Shown here piece by piece: positions 1 through 8,526 of a stretch of 55,510 bases of DNA (within the stretch, counting starts at the first letter, position 1; each line of letters opens with the position of its first letter). The notes beneath the pieces were generated by a model. The model searched no databases, was not told the DNA's origin, and saw only the letters and a program-made list of their open reading frames with translations. Source of the stretch: Clostridia bacterium. GTDB taxonomy: Bacteria > Bacillota > Clostridia > Oscillospirales > Acutalibacteraceae. The DNA is taken from NCBI GenBank assembly GCA_017410195.1, contig JAFQRF010000078.1, forward strand, positions 1 through 55,510. The letters are read 5' to 3'. Position numbers and translations under genes: made by a program.

Positions 1-147
1 CTTGCCCTTACGGAAGCCGGGAATCTGGATTGACTTTCTCTGCTTGAGATAAGCCTGCTGGATTGCAGCTCTGAAATCCTCTGCTGCAATAGCGATTTCA
101 ACCGAATAAGTGTTGGTTTCTGTTTTGTTTGCTGATACTAAGCTCAT
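1..147 (-). CDS. tig: Trigger factor, N-terminal part (cut by window edge)
   Basis: Only the first 49 codons are present; the gene runs off the left edge. The translation begins MSLVSANKTETNTYSVEIAI and reaches the ribosome-binding signature GFRKGK at residues 44-49, the loop with which trigger factor docks on ribosomal protein L23. Trigger factor is a ribosome-bound chaperone and prolyl isomerase acting on nascent chains in the cytoplasm. The ATG at 145-147 is preceded by TGGAGGAATT, a strong ribosome binding site. An extended -10 promoter lies about 35 bp upstream. The identification rests on the signature and N-terminal pattern only, but these are distinctive. Confidence 0.9.
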   Translation of the reverse strand, partial: MSLVSANKTETNTYSVEIAIAAEDFRAAIQQAYLKQRKSIQIPGFRKGK

Positions 148-181
148 TTGAATTCCTCCAATTGTTCTTTTGACGTATAAG

Positions 182-190
182 ATTATAGCA
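182..190 (-). promoter_or_regulatory. Extended -10 promoter for trigger factor
   Basis: Read on the minus strand this is TGCTATAAT, a perfect -10 hexamer with the TGN extension. The -35 region 17 bp further up is not consensus, which fits an extended -10 promoter. It lies about 35 bp before the tig start codon. Confidence 0.55.
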
Positions 191-285
191 AAAAGATTTT
201 AAAATTTCTATATATATTTATAATTTCTTATGTTTAGTTAAATTTTCCGTATTTTTCCGCTTTCTTTTGTTCAATTTGACAATAA

Positions 286-972
286 TCAGTAGACCAAAGC
301 CGGACAAAACTGCAGAAAGTCGCTTGAAATAAGCGAAAAACGGATTGAATCGCACTCTCCGATGAACGCACCCGCATGAGAATATGAATGAAGATGACCG
401 TAATAACAGCGTGTAATTTTTTCCTCAACAAGCACATTATAGATTTCATCGCACTTCTGAGTAATATTCAGCGGAGGATAGTGAAGAAAGACGACAGGTT
501 CAAGACCTGTTTCCTTCGCTGCCGCAATCGAAGCACGCAGTCTGCCTGCTTCACGCAGCACAACCTTTTTATCCGCATCGCTTTCGGCATCAAAAAACCA
601 GCCTCTCGTACCGCAGATTGCAAATCCGTCCGCAATATAAGCGTTGTTATGGAGAATATTGAGAGTATTCAAAGAATGCTTTTCAAAAAATTCATCCGCT
701 TTTTTCTTCGTTGCCCACCAATAATCGTGGTTGCCTTTAAGAATTATTTTTCTTCCCGGCAAAGAATCGAGAAATTTAAAATCCTCAAGACCCTGCTCAA
801 GATTCATGCACCAGGATATATCGCCTGCGATAACAACGGTATCTTCATCACTGACAAGCCTTCGCCAATTGGTTTCAAGCCGCTGCTCATAGTCGCTCCA
901 GCCGCCGAAAATATTCATCGACTTGCCCGTTGAGAGCGAAAGATGCGTATCTCCGATTGCAAAAAGAGCCAT
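286..972 (-). CDS. Calcineurin-like metallophosphoesterase
   Basis: A 228-residue cytoplasmic phosphoesterase of the calcineurin-like superfamily, with no signal peptide. The metal-binding motifs appear in order: GDTHLS near the N-terminus, GDISW around residue 52, GNHDYWW around 80, HYPP around 164 and GHLH near 195. These residues coordinate a two-metal centre; the substrate cannot be told from sequence. The second of two in-frame ATGs is chosen because GGAAAGGA sits 7 bases before it, whereas it nearly touches the first ATG at 978. The stop lies 138 bases before the tig start, so co-transcription with tig is possible but tig has its own promoter. Confident on superfamily, not on reaction. 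Confidence 0.85.
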   Translation of the reverse strand: MALFAIGDTHLSLSTGKSMNIFGGWSDYEQRLETNWRRLVSDEDTVVIAGDISWCMNLEQGLEDFKFLDSLPGRKIILKGNHDYWWATKKKADEFFEKHSLNTLNILHNNAYIADGFAICGTRGWFFDAESDADKKVVLREAGRLRASIAAAKETGLEPVVFLHYPPLNITQKCDEIYNVLVEEKITRCYYGHLHSYSHAGAFIGECDSIRFSLISSDFLQFCPALVY

Positions 973-1062
973 AGACATATCCTTTCCAAAAATAATTCTG
1001 CATTAACTGCTAATAATATAATCACGGAATTCTTCCGATAAAAACCGAAAGGAGAAATAACA

Positions 1063-1251
1063 ATGGATAAAGAAATCGGCGCAATTACCTGCTTTGCCAA
1101 AAACTGCGTATATCACAAGGGCAGCACATCATGCACCGCAGGCACAATCGAGGTCGGCAACTCATCCGCCTGCAGATGCGGCGAAACACAGTGTTCAACC
1201 TTCAAGCTTAATGACTCTGCTGTCGGCGAAGCAAGAGGCTGCTGCGATTAA
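1063..1251 (+). CDS. DUF1540 cysteine-rich small protein
   Basis: A 62-residue protein matching the DUF1540 pattern: an N-terminal block with Cys-x(4)-Cys (CFAKNC), a central block with a second cysteine and ITxA-like stretch, then CRCGETQCSTF. The regularly spaced cysteines suggest metal binding; this is inference, as the family has no settled function and is common in spore-forming Clostridia. The start has a good site, AAAGGAGAAATAACA then ATG. A TATAAT at 1017-1022 could be its -10, but no convincing -35 is seen. It is a lone gene, divergent from the phosphoesterase and convergent with threonine synthase. Confidence 0.8.
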   Translation: MDKEIGAITCFAKNCVYHKGSTSCTAGTIEVGNSSACRCGETQCSTFKLNDSAVGEARGCCD

Positions 1252-1287
1252 CAGTTGATGACTGTTGAGAAAGGAAGCTGAATAGCG

Positions 1288-1332
1288 TTTTCTTCGACCG
1301 AAGGCGTACAAGAGTACGTCAGTGGAAGAAAA
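1288..1332. terminator. Long stem-loop between convergent genes
   Basis: Outer arms TTTTCTTC (1288-1295) and GAAGAAAA (1325-1332) pair perfectly and enclose an inner stem GCGTAC-AAGA-GTACGT (1304-1319, one G-T pair). The structure abuts the threonine synthase stop codon and follows the DUF1540 gene, so it may end transcription from both sides. It lacks a long T run, so it may instead be a dispersed repeat hairpin. Confidence 0.45.
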
Positions 1333-2817
1333 TCAGATTCCCAGCATATTAAACACTACACCGTCCATGCTGTCCTTTGAGCAGCAGCCGTCAAATCTTA
1401 CCGCCTTGTTGCGGAGATTTGCAAGCTGCTCAGGGCAGCATTTGCCCGTTACTTCCGCAAGACGCTCAACCATTTCAAACTCGTCAAGACCGTCGTTTTT
1501 GCCGTCAACAGCTTCAAGAACGGCTGCGCTGAACTTGAACGGGCTTGCGGTTGATGCGATAACCGCGGGAGTTGTATCACCGGTATGCTCTTTATAGTCA
1601 TAGTATACCTTGACTGCAACTGCAGTATGAGTATCGCAGAGATAATCCTTCTCCTTAAAAATCTTTGCAATTGTTGCCTTGGTTTCATCATCATTGCAGC
1701 AACCTGCGGCAAAGAGTGATTTGATTGCTTCAAAAGTAGCCGCATCAACCTCATATTTGCCGTCTGCAGAAAGCTGCTTCATCCATTCAGTAACGTTTTC
1801 GCTGCCTGCAACCGAATAAAGAAGTCTCTCAAGGTTTGACGAAATAAGAATATCCATTGAAGGGGAAATAGTTGTAAAGAATTCTCGGTTTCTGTTGTAA
1901 ACACCGGTTGTAAGGAACTCGGTGAGAACAGAGTTGCTGTTTGATGCGCAGATGAGCTTCTTTACGGGAAGACCCATTTTCTTTGCATAGTATGCAGCAA
2001 GAATATTACCGAAATTACCTGTGGGAACGACAACATTGATTTCGTCGCCTGCTTTGATTTCACCGCTTGCAACAAGGTCACAATAAGCTGAGAAATAATA
2101 TACAATCTGAGGACATAATCTGCCCCAGTTGATTGAATTAGCCGAAGAAAATGCCATTGAATTTTCCGCAAGCTTTTCGCCGATTGCTTTGTCGGTGAAG
2201 ATTCTCTTAACACCGCTCTGAGCATCGTCAAAGTTACCCTCGATTGCGCAAACGGCAACATTATTGCCCTCCTGAGTACACATCTGAAGCTTCTGCATGG
2301 GGCTTACGCCGTCGCTGGGATAGAAGACAAGAATCTGAGTATTTTCAACATCCTTGAAACCTTCGAGTGCAGCCTTGCCTGTGTCACCCGAGGTTGCAAC
2401 AAGAATAACGATTTTTGTGCCGGGAGCCGCCTTACCGCTTGAAACGGTGAGAAGTCTGGGGAGAATCTGGAGTGCCATATCCTTGAAGGCGCAGGTGGGA
2501 CCCTTGAAAAGCTCAAGAATGTGAACTCCGTCTTCAATCTTTGCGAGAGGAGCAACCTTTGCGTCGGAGAAGCCTGTTTCATAGGCGCCTCTTACGCACG
2601 AATCGACCTCAGCTTCACTGAAATCGGTGAGAAACAGAGAAAGAATCGACTTTGCTCTGCCGATATAATCAAGACCTGCAAGTATTTTGATTTCGTCAAT
2701 CGAAACGGCAGGAAGATTTTCGGGAACGAAAAGTCCGCCTTCCGATGAAATGCCTTTGGTAATCGCCTGAGAAGCCGTTACCTTGACCGCAGTATCTCTT
2801 GTGCTTACATAATTCAT
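1333..2817 (-). CDS. thrC: Threonine synthase
   Basis: A 494-residue PLP enzyme converting O-phosphohomoserine to threonine, the last step of threonine synthesis. The PLP lysine is K112 in CAFKDMALQ. The phosphate-binding loop SGDTGKAA follows around residue 145, and PTGNFGNILAAYYAKK lies around 260. Length and motifs fit the long bacterial/yeast-type threonine synthase branch. The N-terminal MNYVSTRD is typical, and the start has AAGGATGA spaced 6 bases from ATG. It follows the M19 dipeptidase by 51 bases in the same direction. No T-box or other leader is visible in that short gap, so control probably comes from further upstream. Confidence 0.96.
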   Translation of the reverse strand: MNYVSTRDTAVKVTASQAITKGISSEGGLFVPENLPAVSIDEIKILAGLDYIGRAKSILSLFLTDFSEAEVDSCVRGAYETGFSDAKVAPLAKIEDGVHILELFKGPTCAFKDMALQILPRLLTVSSGKAAPGTKIVILVATSGDTGKAALEGFKDVENTQILVFYPSDGVSPMQKLQMCTQEGNNVAVCAIEGNFDDAQSGVKRIFTDKAIGEKLAENSMAFSSANSINWGRLCPQIVYYFSAYCDLVASGEIKAGDEINVVVPTGNFGNILAAYYAKKMGLPVKKLICASNSNSVLTEFLTTGVYNRNREFFTTISPSMDILISSNLERLLYSVAGSENVTEWMKQLSADGKYEVDAATFEAIKSLFAAGCCNDDETKATIAKIFKEKDYLCDTHTAVAVKVYYDYKEHTGDTTPAVIASTASPFKFSAAVLEAVDGKNDGLDEFEMVERLAEVTGKCCPEQLANLRNKAVRFDGCCSKDSMDGVVFNMLGI

Positions 2818-2868
2818 TTTTCATCATCCTTTTTTGAAAAATAATTCATAATATTATATCATACAATT

Positions 2869-3834
2869 TCAACTTTGTAAAACATTTTCGAAGAAGTTGT
2901 GCGCATTTTTATAAAAAATTTTTTCTGTCAACTCTTTTCCAAATCCTTTTTCTAATAGGAAAGCTTCGATAGCAGACATTTTATCGACTCCTGCAAGCTC
3001 GGGATTGATTTCACAGCCGTCAAAATCCGAGCCGATTGCAAGAACATTCTCTCCGCCCATGTCAAGAATATGAGCCATATGTCTGTAAACTGCTTCAAAG
3101 CCGTCATCACCCTCATCGCCGAGAAAGCTTTTGCAAAAATTAATCCCTATAAGACTTTTGCGTTCTATAAGCAATTTTATCTGTTCATCGTCGAGATTTC
3201 GTCTGCACGAGAAAAATTTATCTTCACTGTCTGTCCTTGTTTTTTCAAGCACGGTTTTACTGTTTGAATGTGATGCAATGACCTTTGCTCCGCTTGAAAT
3301 CGCATCAAAAAACCCTGCTCTGTTGAGATGGGAAACATCTGCGGCAATGTTCAGCTTTTCCATATCCTTTAAAAGATGTTTTCCGAGCGGTTTAAGCCCT
3401 GAATCAACTTCCGACTGACAGCCGTATCCAATTTCATTTTCACCGTTCCATGTCAAGGTCATCAACTTTACACCACACTCTTTTGCACGGTAAACACCGT
3501 CATTGTCTGCAAACGGAGATGCTCCCTCGCAAGTCAGAATCGCAGCGCATTTGCCGCTGTTTTCAGCTTCATTTAAATCCGGAACTCCTTGACACAGCTT
3601 GATTTTCGAATTGTTTATCAAGATTTCGTTTTTGAAATTTGCCAGTACTTTTTCAAAGTACTCCTCTGCTGCTTTGCCTCTGAGTTCATCGGGAATCCAA
3701 ATTGCAAAAAGGCGGCACTCTTTGTCAAGCTTTTCAGCTTTACAGATATTGTAATGCAGTCCTCCGTCATAAAGCGGAATTATTTGATTAAAGCACTCCC
3801 CTGCCGTGTCGCAATGCAAGTCAAAAAGGTTCAT
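2869..3834 (-). CDS. Membrane dipeptidase (peptidase M19 family)
   Basis: A 321-residue zinc dipeptidase-like protein of the renal dipeptidase family, an amidohydrolase-fold enzyme that cleaves dipeptides. Metal ligands are visible: LHCDT at residues 6-10, DVSH around 167, SHSNSK near 188 and GSDFDG around 268. There is no signal peptide, so the bacterial enzyme should be cytoplasmic. The start is preceded by GAGGTGATAAA. Only 9 bases separate it from yraN upstream and 51 from thrC downstream, so the four genes rnhB-yraN-M19-thrC are probably one transcript. Exact substrate is unknown. Confidence 0.9.
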   Translation of the reverse strand: MNLFDLHCDTAGECFNQIIPLYDGGLHYNICKAEKLDKECRLFAIWIPDELRGKAAEEYFEKVLANFKNEILINNSKIKLCQGVPDLNEAENSGKCAAILTCEGASPFADNDGVYRAKECGVKLMTLTWNGENEIGYGCQSEVDSGLKPLGKHLLKDMEKLNIAADVSHLNRAGFFDAISSGAKVIASHSNSKTVLEKTRTDSEDKFFSCRRNLDDEQIKLLIERKSLIGINFCKSFLGDEGDDGFEAVYRHMAHILDMGGENVLAIGSDFDGCEINPELAGVDKMSAIEAFLLEKGFGKELTEKIFYKNAHNFFENVLQS

Positions 3835-3843
3835 TTTATCACC

Positions 3844-4197
3844 TCAAAAGGCATTTTCGATATAGTTTATTCCGACCAAGGCATCATTATTATCAACGTA
3901 TACCTCACACACATCAAATCTTGTTGAGGCAATCATTTTTGCTCGGGAAAGAAAGCTTTTTGCCGCCATTTCAAGCCTGCCCTTTTTGCCCTCGTCAACC
4001 GCTTCCATAGGTCTTATTTCCGTTTTTTCGTTACGTGTTTTGACCTCAACAAAGCAGACTGTGCCGCCCTTTTCAGCAACAAGATCAATCTCACCGAAAC
4101 GGCAGACATAGTTTGCGCCGAGAATTTTATAGCCGTTATCACGAAGATATCGTGAAGCATAGGTTTCGCCCCACACGCCCGTTTTATTCTTTATCAT
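3844..4197 (-). CDS. yraN: UPF0102/YraN family protein
   Basis: A 117-residue protein of the YraN (UPF0102) family, with the restriction-endonuclease-like core [12 protein letters not shown]...FVEVKTRN (about residues 34-57) that carries the D-(E)VK nuclease-type residues. The biochemical role is not established; the fold suggests DNA processing. Its ATGA start overlaps the stop of rnhB by 4 bases, which points to translational coupling, and GGAG lies 7 bases before the ATG inside rnhB. The rnhB-yraN pairing is widespread in Firmicutes and supports the call. Confidence 0.92.
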   Translation of the reverse strand: MIKNKTGVWGETYASRYLRDNGYKILGANYVCRFGEIDLVAEKGGTVCFVEVKTRNEKTEIRPMEAVDEGKKGRLEMAAKSFLSRAKMIASTRFDVCEVYVDNNDALVGINYIENAF

Positions 4198-4799
4198 TTC
4201 TTTTCTCCGAAAAAGCTCTTCAGAAAGCTCATACGGTGGCAGTCTGAAACACCATGTTCCGTAAGCATTTCATAGTGGAGCTTTGTTCCGTAGCCCTTAT
4301 GCTGCGAAAACTTATACTGAGGATATTTTTCGTCAAGTTCAAGCATAAATCTGTCCCTGCTGACCTTTGCAAGAATCGATGCTGCCGCAATAGAAGGACT
4401 TTTTGCATCACCCTTGACAACCGTTTCACCGTCTATATCAAGCGGAGGCATACGGTTTCCGTCAATCAAAGCATAATCGGCAGGAATATCAAGACCTTCG
4501 ACCGCCTTTTTCATGGCAAGATATGTTGCCTGAAGAATGTTGATTTCGTCAATGATTTTCTCATCAACGCTTGCGATGCTGTAGCTGACCGCCTTTTCTT
4601 TTATAACATCAAAAAGTGCTTCTCTTTTCTTTTCGGACAGCTTTTTTGAATCGTTGAGACCCTCGATTTCGCAATTTTCGGGCAGAATAACCGCTGCAGC
4701 AAAAACCGGACCTGCAAGCGGACCTCTGCCTGCCTCATCAACACCGCAAACTGCGGTGAAACCCTTGCTTTTTGCGTTTATTTCGTATTCAAAATTCAT
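4194..4799 (-). CDS. rnhB: Ribonuclease HII
   Basis: A 201-residue type 2 RNase H that removes ribonucleotides from RNA-DNA hybrids, cytoplasmic. The catalytic motif [12 protein letters not shown] starts at residue 21 and supplies D21 and E22. ALIDGN around residue 118 gives a third acidic residue, and SILAKVSRD near 140 is the usual helix. The start has AGGAGGATAAT before ATG. It overlaps yraN by 4 bases. A hairpin terminator for the upstream CapA gene lies just before it, so rnhB may use its own promoter or depend on read-through. It belongs to the rplS-lepB-ylqF-rnhB block conserved in Firmicutes. Confidence 0.96.
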   Translation of the reverse strand: MNFEYEINAKSKGFTAVCGVDEAGRGPLAGPVFAAAVILPENCEIEGLNDSKKLSEKKREALFDVIKEKAVSYSIASVDEKIIDEINILQATYLAMKKAVEGLDIPADYALIDGNRMPPLDIDGETVVKGDAKSPSIAAASILAKVSRDRFMLELDEKYPQYKFSQHKGYGTKLHYEMLTEHGVSDCHRMSFLKSFFGEKK

Positions 4800-4819
4800 A
4801 TTATCCTCCTATTAAAAAC

Positions 4820-4841
4820 GGGACGACACAGAGGTCGTCCC
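4820..4841 (-). terminator. Rho-independent terminator after the CapA gene
   Basis: On the minus strand GGGACGAC, a 6-base loop, GTCGTCCC and then GTTTTT. The 8-bp GC-rich stem lies 9 bases after the CapA stop. Its sequence also resembles a dispersed REP-like hairpin, comparable to the one at 30937-30958. Confidence 0.7.
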
Positions 4842-4849
4842 CTACGTTC

Positions 4850-6043
4850 TTATTTAAGAAACTGTTTATCAATAACTTCATTCACAATATCATGGAGATA
4901 CTGAAGGCTGAATGCAGAGGTTTTGCTCAGTACGCCGTGCTTTGATGCAAGCTCCTCGGTATAATCCTCGAGAGGATAAACCCTGATATTGGAAAATCCG
5001 TGACCGTAATGTGTAACAACGCCGTTGAATGTCACGTTTTCAATGGCAATTCCGCCGGTTGTATTGTTCTTAACGATTTCAAAATTCAGTCTGCCGCCGA
5101 GCATTCTCGGACCTCTGTTCTGAGCTGAAATGAAGTTTCCGAGTGAATAGGCAACAAGAGTTCGTCTTCCGTCTGCATTATCGATATATTCAACGGGCTG
5201 AATGACATGCGGATGGTGTCCGATAATAATATCGGCGCCCCATGATGCCATTTTTTCGGCAAGCTGACGCTGATTATCCGTCGGTTCATGGGTATATTCG
5301 TTGCCCCAGTGAGCGTTGACAATAACAACATCCGCCTGCTTTTTTGCCTGCGCTATTCTCTGCTGAATTCGTGATTCCTCACTTGCAAGAACAAGAATGA
5401 CCTCGCTGTCATCGGGAAGCTTAAGACCGTTGGTCGATTCGGTAAGACCGATATACGCAATCTTAACTCCATTGACCTCATTCATCGGAATATCTGCATA
5501 ATCATCGCTGTTAAGGTATGCGCCGGTTGTTATTGCACCTTTTTCTTTCCAGTAATTAATTGCGGAAATAAGACCTTTTTCTCCGCAGTCAATCGAATGG
5601 TTGGTTGCAATATTAAAAATATCAAAACCGATTTCAAGCATTTCTTCTCCAACTTCAACGGGTGAGTTGAACATCGGATAACTCGAAACATTGTGTTCGG
5701 TTGAAATTATCGTTTCCTGATTAAGAATAGCAACATCGGGTTCTGCAATAAGATGGGCGATGCGCTCATATGCATCGGTGAAATCATAGCCCGTACTGCT
5801 TCTCGCCTGCGCCTGCTCATATACGGTATCGTGGATAAGATTATCGCCCACCGCAACAAAGCTCACCCGTGAGAAAAGCTCCTGCTGAGTTGTGGGCGGA
5901 GCGGTTTCCTGAACAGAGGTAACATCAGGTGCGGTCGCATTTACGGGCGCGCGCTCGATATCACGGGTAAAATACATCACACCGAGCGCAACAATATCAA
6001 GAACTATTATAAAAGCAAGAAATACGAGTAGTTTCTTTTTCAC
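4850..6043 (-). CDS. CapA/PgsA-like metallophosphatase, membrane anchored
   Basis: A 397-residue protein of the CapA family (poly-gamma-glutamate capsule-type metallophosphatase fold). Residues 4-25 form an N-terminal membrane anchor, followed by a Thr/Pro-rich linker to about 55. The enzyme-like domain shows VGDNLIH, AILNQETIIS, NIATNHSIDCG and the pair NAHWGNEYTH and GHHPHVIQPVEY. Family members act in extracellular polymer synthesis or release, or have unknown roles; here no other capsule genes are near. The start is GTG at 6041-6043 with GAGGAGT upstream. It sits between ylqF and rnhB, genes usually adjacent in Firmicutes, so it looks like an insertion in a housekeeping operon. Confidence 0.85.
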   Translation of the reverse strand: MKKKLLVFLAFIIVLDIVALGVMYFTRDIERAPVNATAPDVTSVQETAPPTTQQELFSRVSFVAVGDNLIHDTVYEQAQARSSTGYDFTDAYERIAHLIAEPDVAILNQETIISTEHNVSSYPMFNSPVEVGEEMLEIGFDIFNIATNHSIDCGEKGLISAINYWKEKGAITTGAYLNSDDYADIPMNEVNGVKIAYIGLTESTNGLKLPDDSEVILVLASEESRIQQRIAQAKKQADVVIVNAHWGNEYTHEPTDNQRQLAEKMASWGADIIIGHHPHVIQPVEYIDNADGRRTLVAYSLGNFISAQNRGPRMLGGRLNFEIVKNNTTGGIAIENVTFNGVVTHYGHGFSNIRVYPLEDYTEELASKHGVLSKTSAFSLQYLHDIVNEVIDKQFLK

Positions 6044-6063
6044 AGTATCAACTCCTCGGTTGA

Positions 6064-6915
6064 TTAATCCAATGTAAGTTTACCGAGCTTTCCGCTTCGG
6101 TATTCGTCAAGCAGCATAACCGCCGCACGTTCGGTATCGGTTTCGCCGCCTTTTATAAGCATTCCTCTTTTTGCGCCGATAAGCTCAAGCAACTCATAAG
6201 GCTCAAGTTCATCAAAATCCTTTATTTTATATCTTTCTTCAAGGCGTTCGGGATAATTCTTCTGAAGAACAAGCAGAAGTCTTACGGCAATTTCCTGGCT
6301 GTCGAGAATTTCATCCTTAACAGATCCGATAAATGCGAGCTTGAAGCCGACCTCTTTATCTTCAAATTTGGGCCATAAAACGCCGGGGGTATCGAGAAGC
6401 TCAATCCCCGAGCCGATGGCAAACCATTGGTTGCTTCGGGTTACACCGGGCTTGTCCGCAACCTTGGCACGGTTTTTGCCCGCCATTCGGTTGATGAAAG
6501 AAGATTTGCCGGTATTCGGAATTCCGACAACCATGACACGCAGAGATTTACCCGCCATGCCTTTTTCGGTATTCGCTTTAATTTTTTCTTTCAGAACTTC
6601 CCTGACGGCAGGCTGAAATTTTTCAAGTCCCTTACCGCTTCTGCAGTCAACAGGCAGAGCCGTTATGCCTTTTTCGGCAAGCTCTTTTATTTTTCTTGCC
6701 GTTGCACCGGGGTCCGCAAGGTCGCATTTGTTGAGCAAAACTATTCTCGGTTTTGAACCGATAATTTCATCAAGCTCTGGGTTTCGGCTGCTTTCGGGAA
6801 TTCTTGCATCAACGATTTCACACACGGCATCAACAAGCGAAAGACTTTCTTTTATGAGCCTTCTCGTTTTCGCCATATGACCCGGAAACCATTGAACTGT
6901 CATATTTTCATTCAT
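6064..6915 (-). CDS. ylqF: Ribosome biogenesis GTPase RbgA/YlqF
   Basis: A 283-residue circularly permuted GTPase needed for late assembly of the 50S subunit. The permuted motif order is visible: G4 NKCDLAD near residue 62, the G5-like DCRSGKG near 94, then G1 GIPNTGKSSF near 137 and G3 DTPGVLWPK near 180. The N-terminal QWFPGHMAK is the family hallmark. ATG at 6913-6915 follows AGG by 7 bases; a second ATG four codons in is also possible. The start lies 3 bases after the stop of the second signal peptidase gene, so the two are co-transcribed. Confidence 0.95.
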   Translation of the reverse strand: MNENMTVQWFPGHMAKTRRLIKESLSLVDAVCEIVDARIPESSRNPELDEIIGSKPRIVLLNKCDLADPGATARKIKELAEKGITALPVDCRSGKGLEKFQPAVREVLKEKIKANTEKGMAGKSLRVMVVGIPNTGKSSFINRMAGKNRAKVADKPGVTRSNQWFAIGSGIELLDTPGVLWPKFEDKEVGFKLAFIGSVKDEILDSQEIAVRLLLVLQKNYPERLEERYKIKDFDELEPYELLELIGAKRGMLIKGGETDTERAAVMLLDEYRSGKLGKLTLD

Positions 6916-6918
6916 ATA

Positions 6919-7473
6919 TTAACCTATTTCAAACTGTCCGAAAGGCATAATTCTGAAAAGAGCCTTTCCGAGTATATATTCTTCTCTGATAAGACCGACT
7001 CTGTTATCACGGCTGTCGGTTGAGTGATTTCTGTTATCTCCCATAACAAAAACATAGCCTTCGGGAACTGTTACCGGAGCATAAAAATCCTCTCTGTCAC
7101 GGGTGGGTTCGTTGATATAAGGCTCATCGAGAGCGACGCCGTCAACATAAACAATACCGTTATCAAAATCAATATCAACCGTCTGACCGCCCTTTGCAAT
7201 AACTCTTTTAACAAGGGTATCTTCAATAGCCGGTGAGTCGTTGGGCTGGCATGTGACAACAATATCTCCGTTTTCGGGTTCAAACAAATAAGCCGAAAGG
7301 ATTATTCTGTCATAGTCACTCAAGGTCGGATACATTGAGCTTCCCGACACTCCGACAGTTCTGAAAAAGAAAACAAACGCAAACACAACCGCAACAACGG
7401 CGGTGGCTATTATTGAAACGATTTCATAAAGACCGGAGAACGGCTTTTTTTCCGCTGTCTTTTTTTCACTCAT
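6919..7473 (-). CDS. lepB: Signal peptidase I (second of two)
   Basis: A 184-residue type I signal peptidase, which removes signal peptides at the outer face of the membrane. A single membrane segment spans about residues 18-38. The catalytic serine is S46 in SSMYPTL, the general-base lysine K89 in TLVKRVIA, and GDNRNHSTDSR is the conserved box E. The ATG at 7471-7473 is preferred over in-frame starts further up because GAGGT precedes it at the right distance and it clears the upstream gene by 16 bases. It follows another signal peptidase gene, and both have short acidic or basic cytoplasmic tails that differ. Confidence 0.94.
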   Translation of the reverse strand: MSEKKTAEKKPFSGLYEIVSIIATAVVAVVFAFVFFFRTVGVSGSSMYPTLSDYDRIILSAYLFEPENGDIVVTCQPNDSPAIEDTLVKRVIAKGGQTVDIDFDNGIVYVDGVALDEPYINEPTRDREDFYAPVTVPEGYVFVMGDNRNHSTDSRDNRVGLIREEYILGKALFRIMPFGQFEIG

Positions 7474-7489
7474 GCTCAAAACCTCACTG

Positions 7490-8092
7490 TCAATCAAAAT
7501 CTTTATAAATATCCCATTCTTCAATCGGATAAATTCTCACGAGCGCCTTGCCGAGAACATATCTTTCATCAATAAGACCGATTTCGCTTGAACGGCTGTC
7601 GATGGAATCGTTTCTGTTATCTCCCATTACAAACAGCTTGCCCTCTTCAACTGTCAGAGGGAATCGGACATCGTAGCTCAGGGTTGTCGGTTCAAGGATG
7701 TAAGGCTCGTTGAGCTTCACCCCATTAACATAAACCTCGCTCTTTTCGAAATCAATGTTGATCGTATCTCCGCCGACGGCAATTACACGCTTGATTATGG
7801 GAACATTGCGCCTCCACGGCTGATTGACAATAACAATATCGCCGTATTCAAAATCAGTCACGGCACCCGCGACAGCAACCCAGTCTTCATCATTCAAGGT
7901 GGGATTCATCGAATCACCGTCAACACCGACCGCTCTGAACACAAGCGCAAAAACAAGGAAAACGACCAAAACCGCACCTTTGACCGAATCCGTTACGTCA
8001 AAAAGAAACGAAGCGATAAACGGAGGCTTTTTTTCTTCCGTTTTGCCTGAATCGGGATTAAATTCAATCCAGAATTCTTCTATTCGGCGCAT
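7490..8092 (-). CDS. lepB: Signal peptidase I (first of two)
   Basis: A 200-residue type I signal peptidase with a longer cytoplasmic N-terminal tail (about residues 1-35) and one membrane segment at about 38-56. Catalytic residues are S61 in GDSMNPT and K101 in IIKRVIAVGGD; the box E is GDNRNDSIDSR. It differs clearly from the copy just downstream, so the duplication is old. Start ATG has AAAGGAGAACACAA upstream. It follows rplS after a hairpin terminator, so it may be transcribed by read-through or from an AT-rich promoter region at 8110-8140. The rplS-lepB-ylqF order is typical of Firmicutes. Confidence 0.94.
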   Translation of the reverse strand: MRRIEEFWIEFNPDSGKTEEKKPPFIASFLFDVTDSVKGAVLVVFLVFALVFRAVGVDGDSMNPTLNDEDWVAVAGAVTDFEYGDIVIVNQPWRRNVPIIKRVIAVGGDTINIDFEKSEVYVNGVKLNEPYILEPTTLSYDVRFPLTVEEGKLFVMGDNRNDSIDSRSSEIGLIDERYVLGKALVRIYPIEEWDIYKDFD

Positions 8093-8142
8093 TTGTGTTC
8101 TCCTTTCGAATTAATGTAATTAATTAATAAAATAAGAATAAA

Positions 8143-8170
8143 GGTGTAACAACAGAAAAATTGTTACACC
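8143..8170 (-). terminator. Terminator after rplS
   Basis: Perfect 10-bp stem GGTGTAACAA / TTGTTACACC with an 8-base loop, lying 12 bases after the rplS stop. On the minus strand it is followed by TTTATTCTTATTTT. Confidence 0.8.
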
Positions 8171-8181
8171 CTCAAGCTTTT

Positions 8182-8526
8182 TTATCTGATCTGTTCTTTA
8201 ACCTTAGCTGCCTTACCGACTCTGTCTCTGAGGTAGTAGAGCTTGCTTCTGCGAACACGACCGTGTCTTACTGTTTCAACCTTTGCAACGTTGGGAGAAT
8301 GAACGGGGAATACTCTTTCAACGCCTACGCCGTATGATACGCGGCGAACGGTAAAGGTTTCAGAAACGCCTGAACCCTTGCGAGCGATAACAGTACCTTC
8401 AAAAAGCTGAATTCTTTCTTTGTCACCTTCGCGAATCTTAACGTGAACCTTAACGGTATCACCGACTTCGATTGCGGGTACTTCGGATTTGAGTGAATCC
8501 TGTGCGATAAGTTTGAGTGCATCCAT
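8182..8526 (-). CDS. rplS: 50S ribosomal protein L19
   Basis: A 114-residue ribosomal protein lying at the 30S-50S interface. Conserved features are the [19 protein letters not shown] stretch, [12 protein letters not shown] and the C-terminal FPVHSPNV...[22 protein letters not shown]. Length is normal. A good site (GGAGG, 8 bases before ATG) and an upstream sigma-A-like promoter with a leader of about 130 nt are present. In most Firmicutes rplS directly follows trmD; here trmD is on the other strand about 22 kb away. Confidence 0.98.
   Translation of the reverse strand: MDALKLIAQDSLKSEVPAIEVGDTVKVHVKIREGDKERIQLFEGTVIARKGSGVSETFTVRRVSYGVGVERVFPVHSPNVAKVETVRHGRVRRSKLYYLRDRVGKAAKVKEQIR

Noticed and set aside
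388-933. A 181-codon plus-strand frame over the phosphoesterase
   Set aside because: Opposite frame of a gene with clear metal-binding motifs; no family signal and no ribosome binding site.
2818-2868. T-box or riboswitch before threonine synthase
   Set aside because: The 51-base gap is too short and lacks a T-box sequence or terminator.
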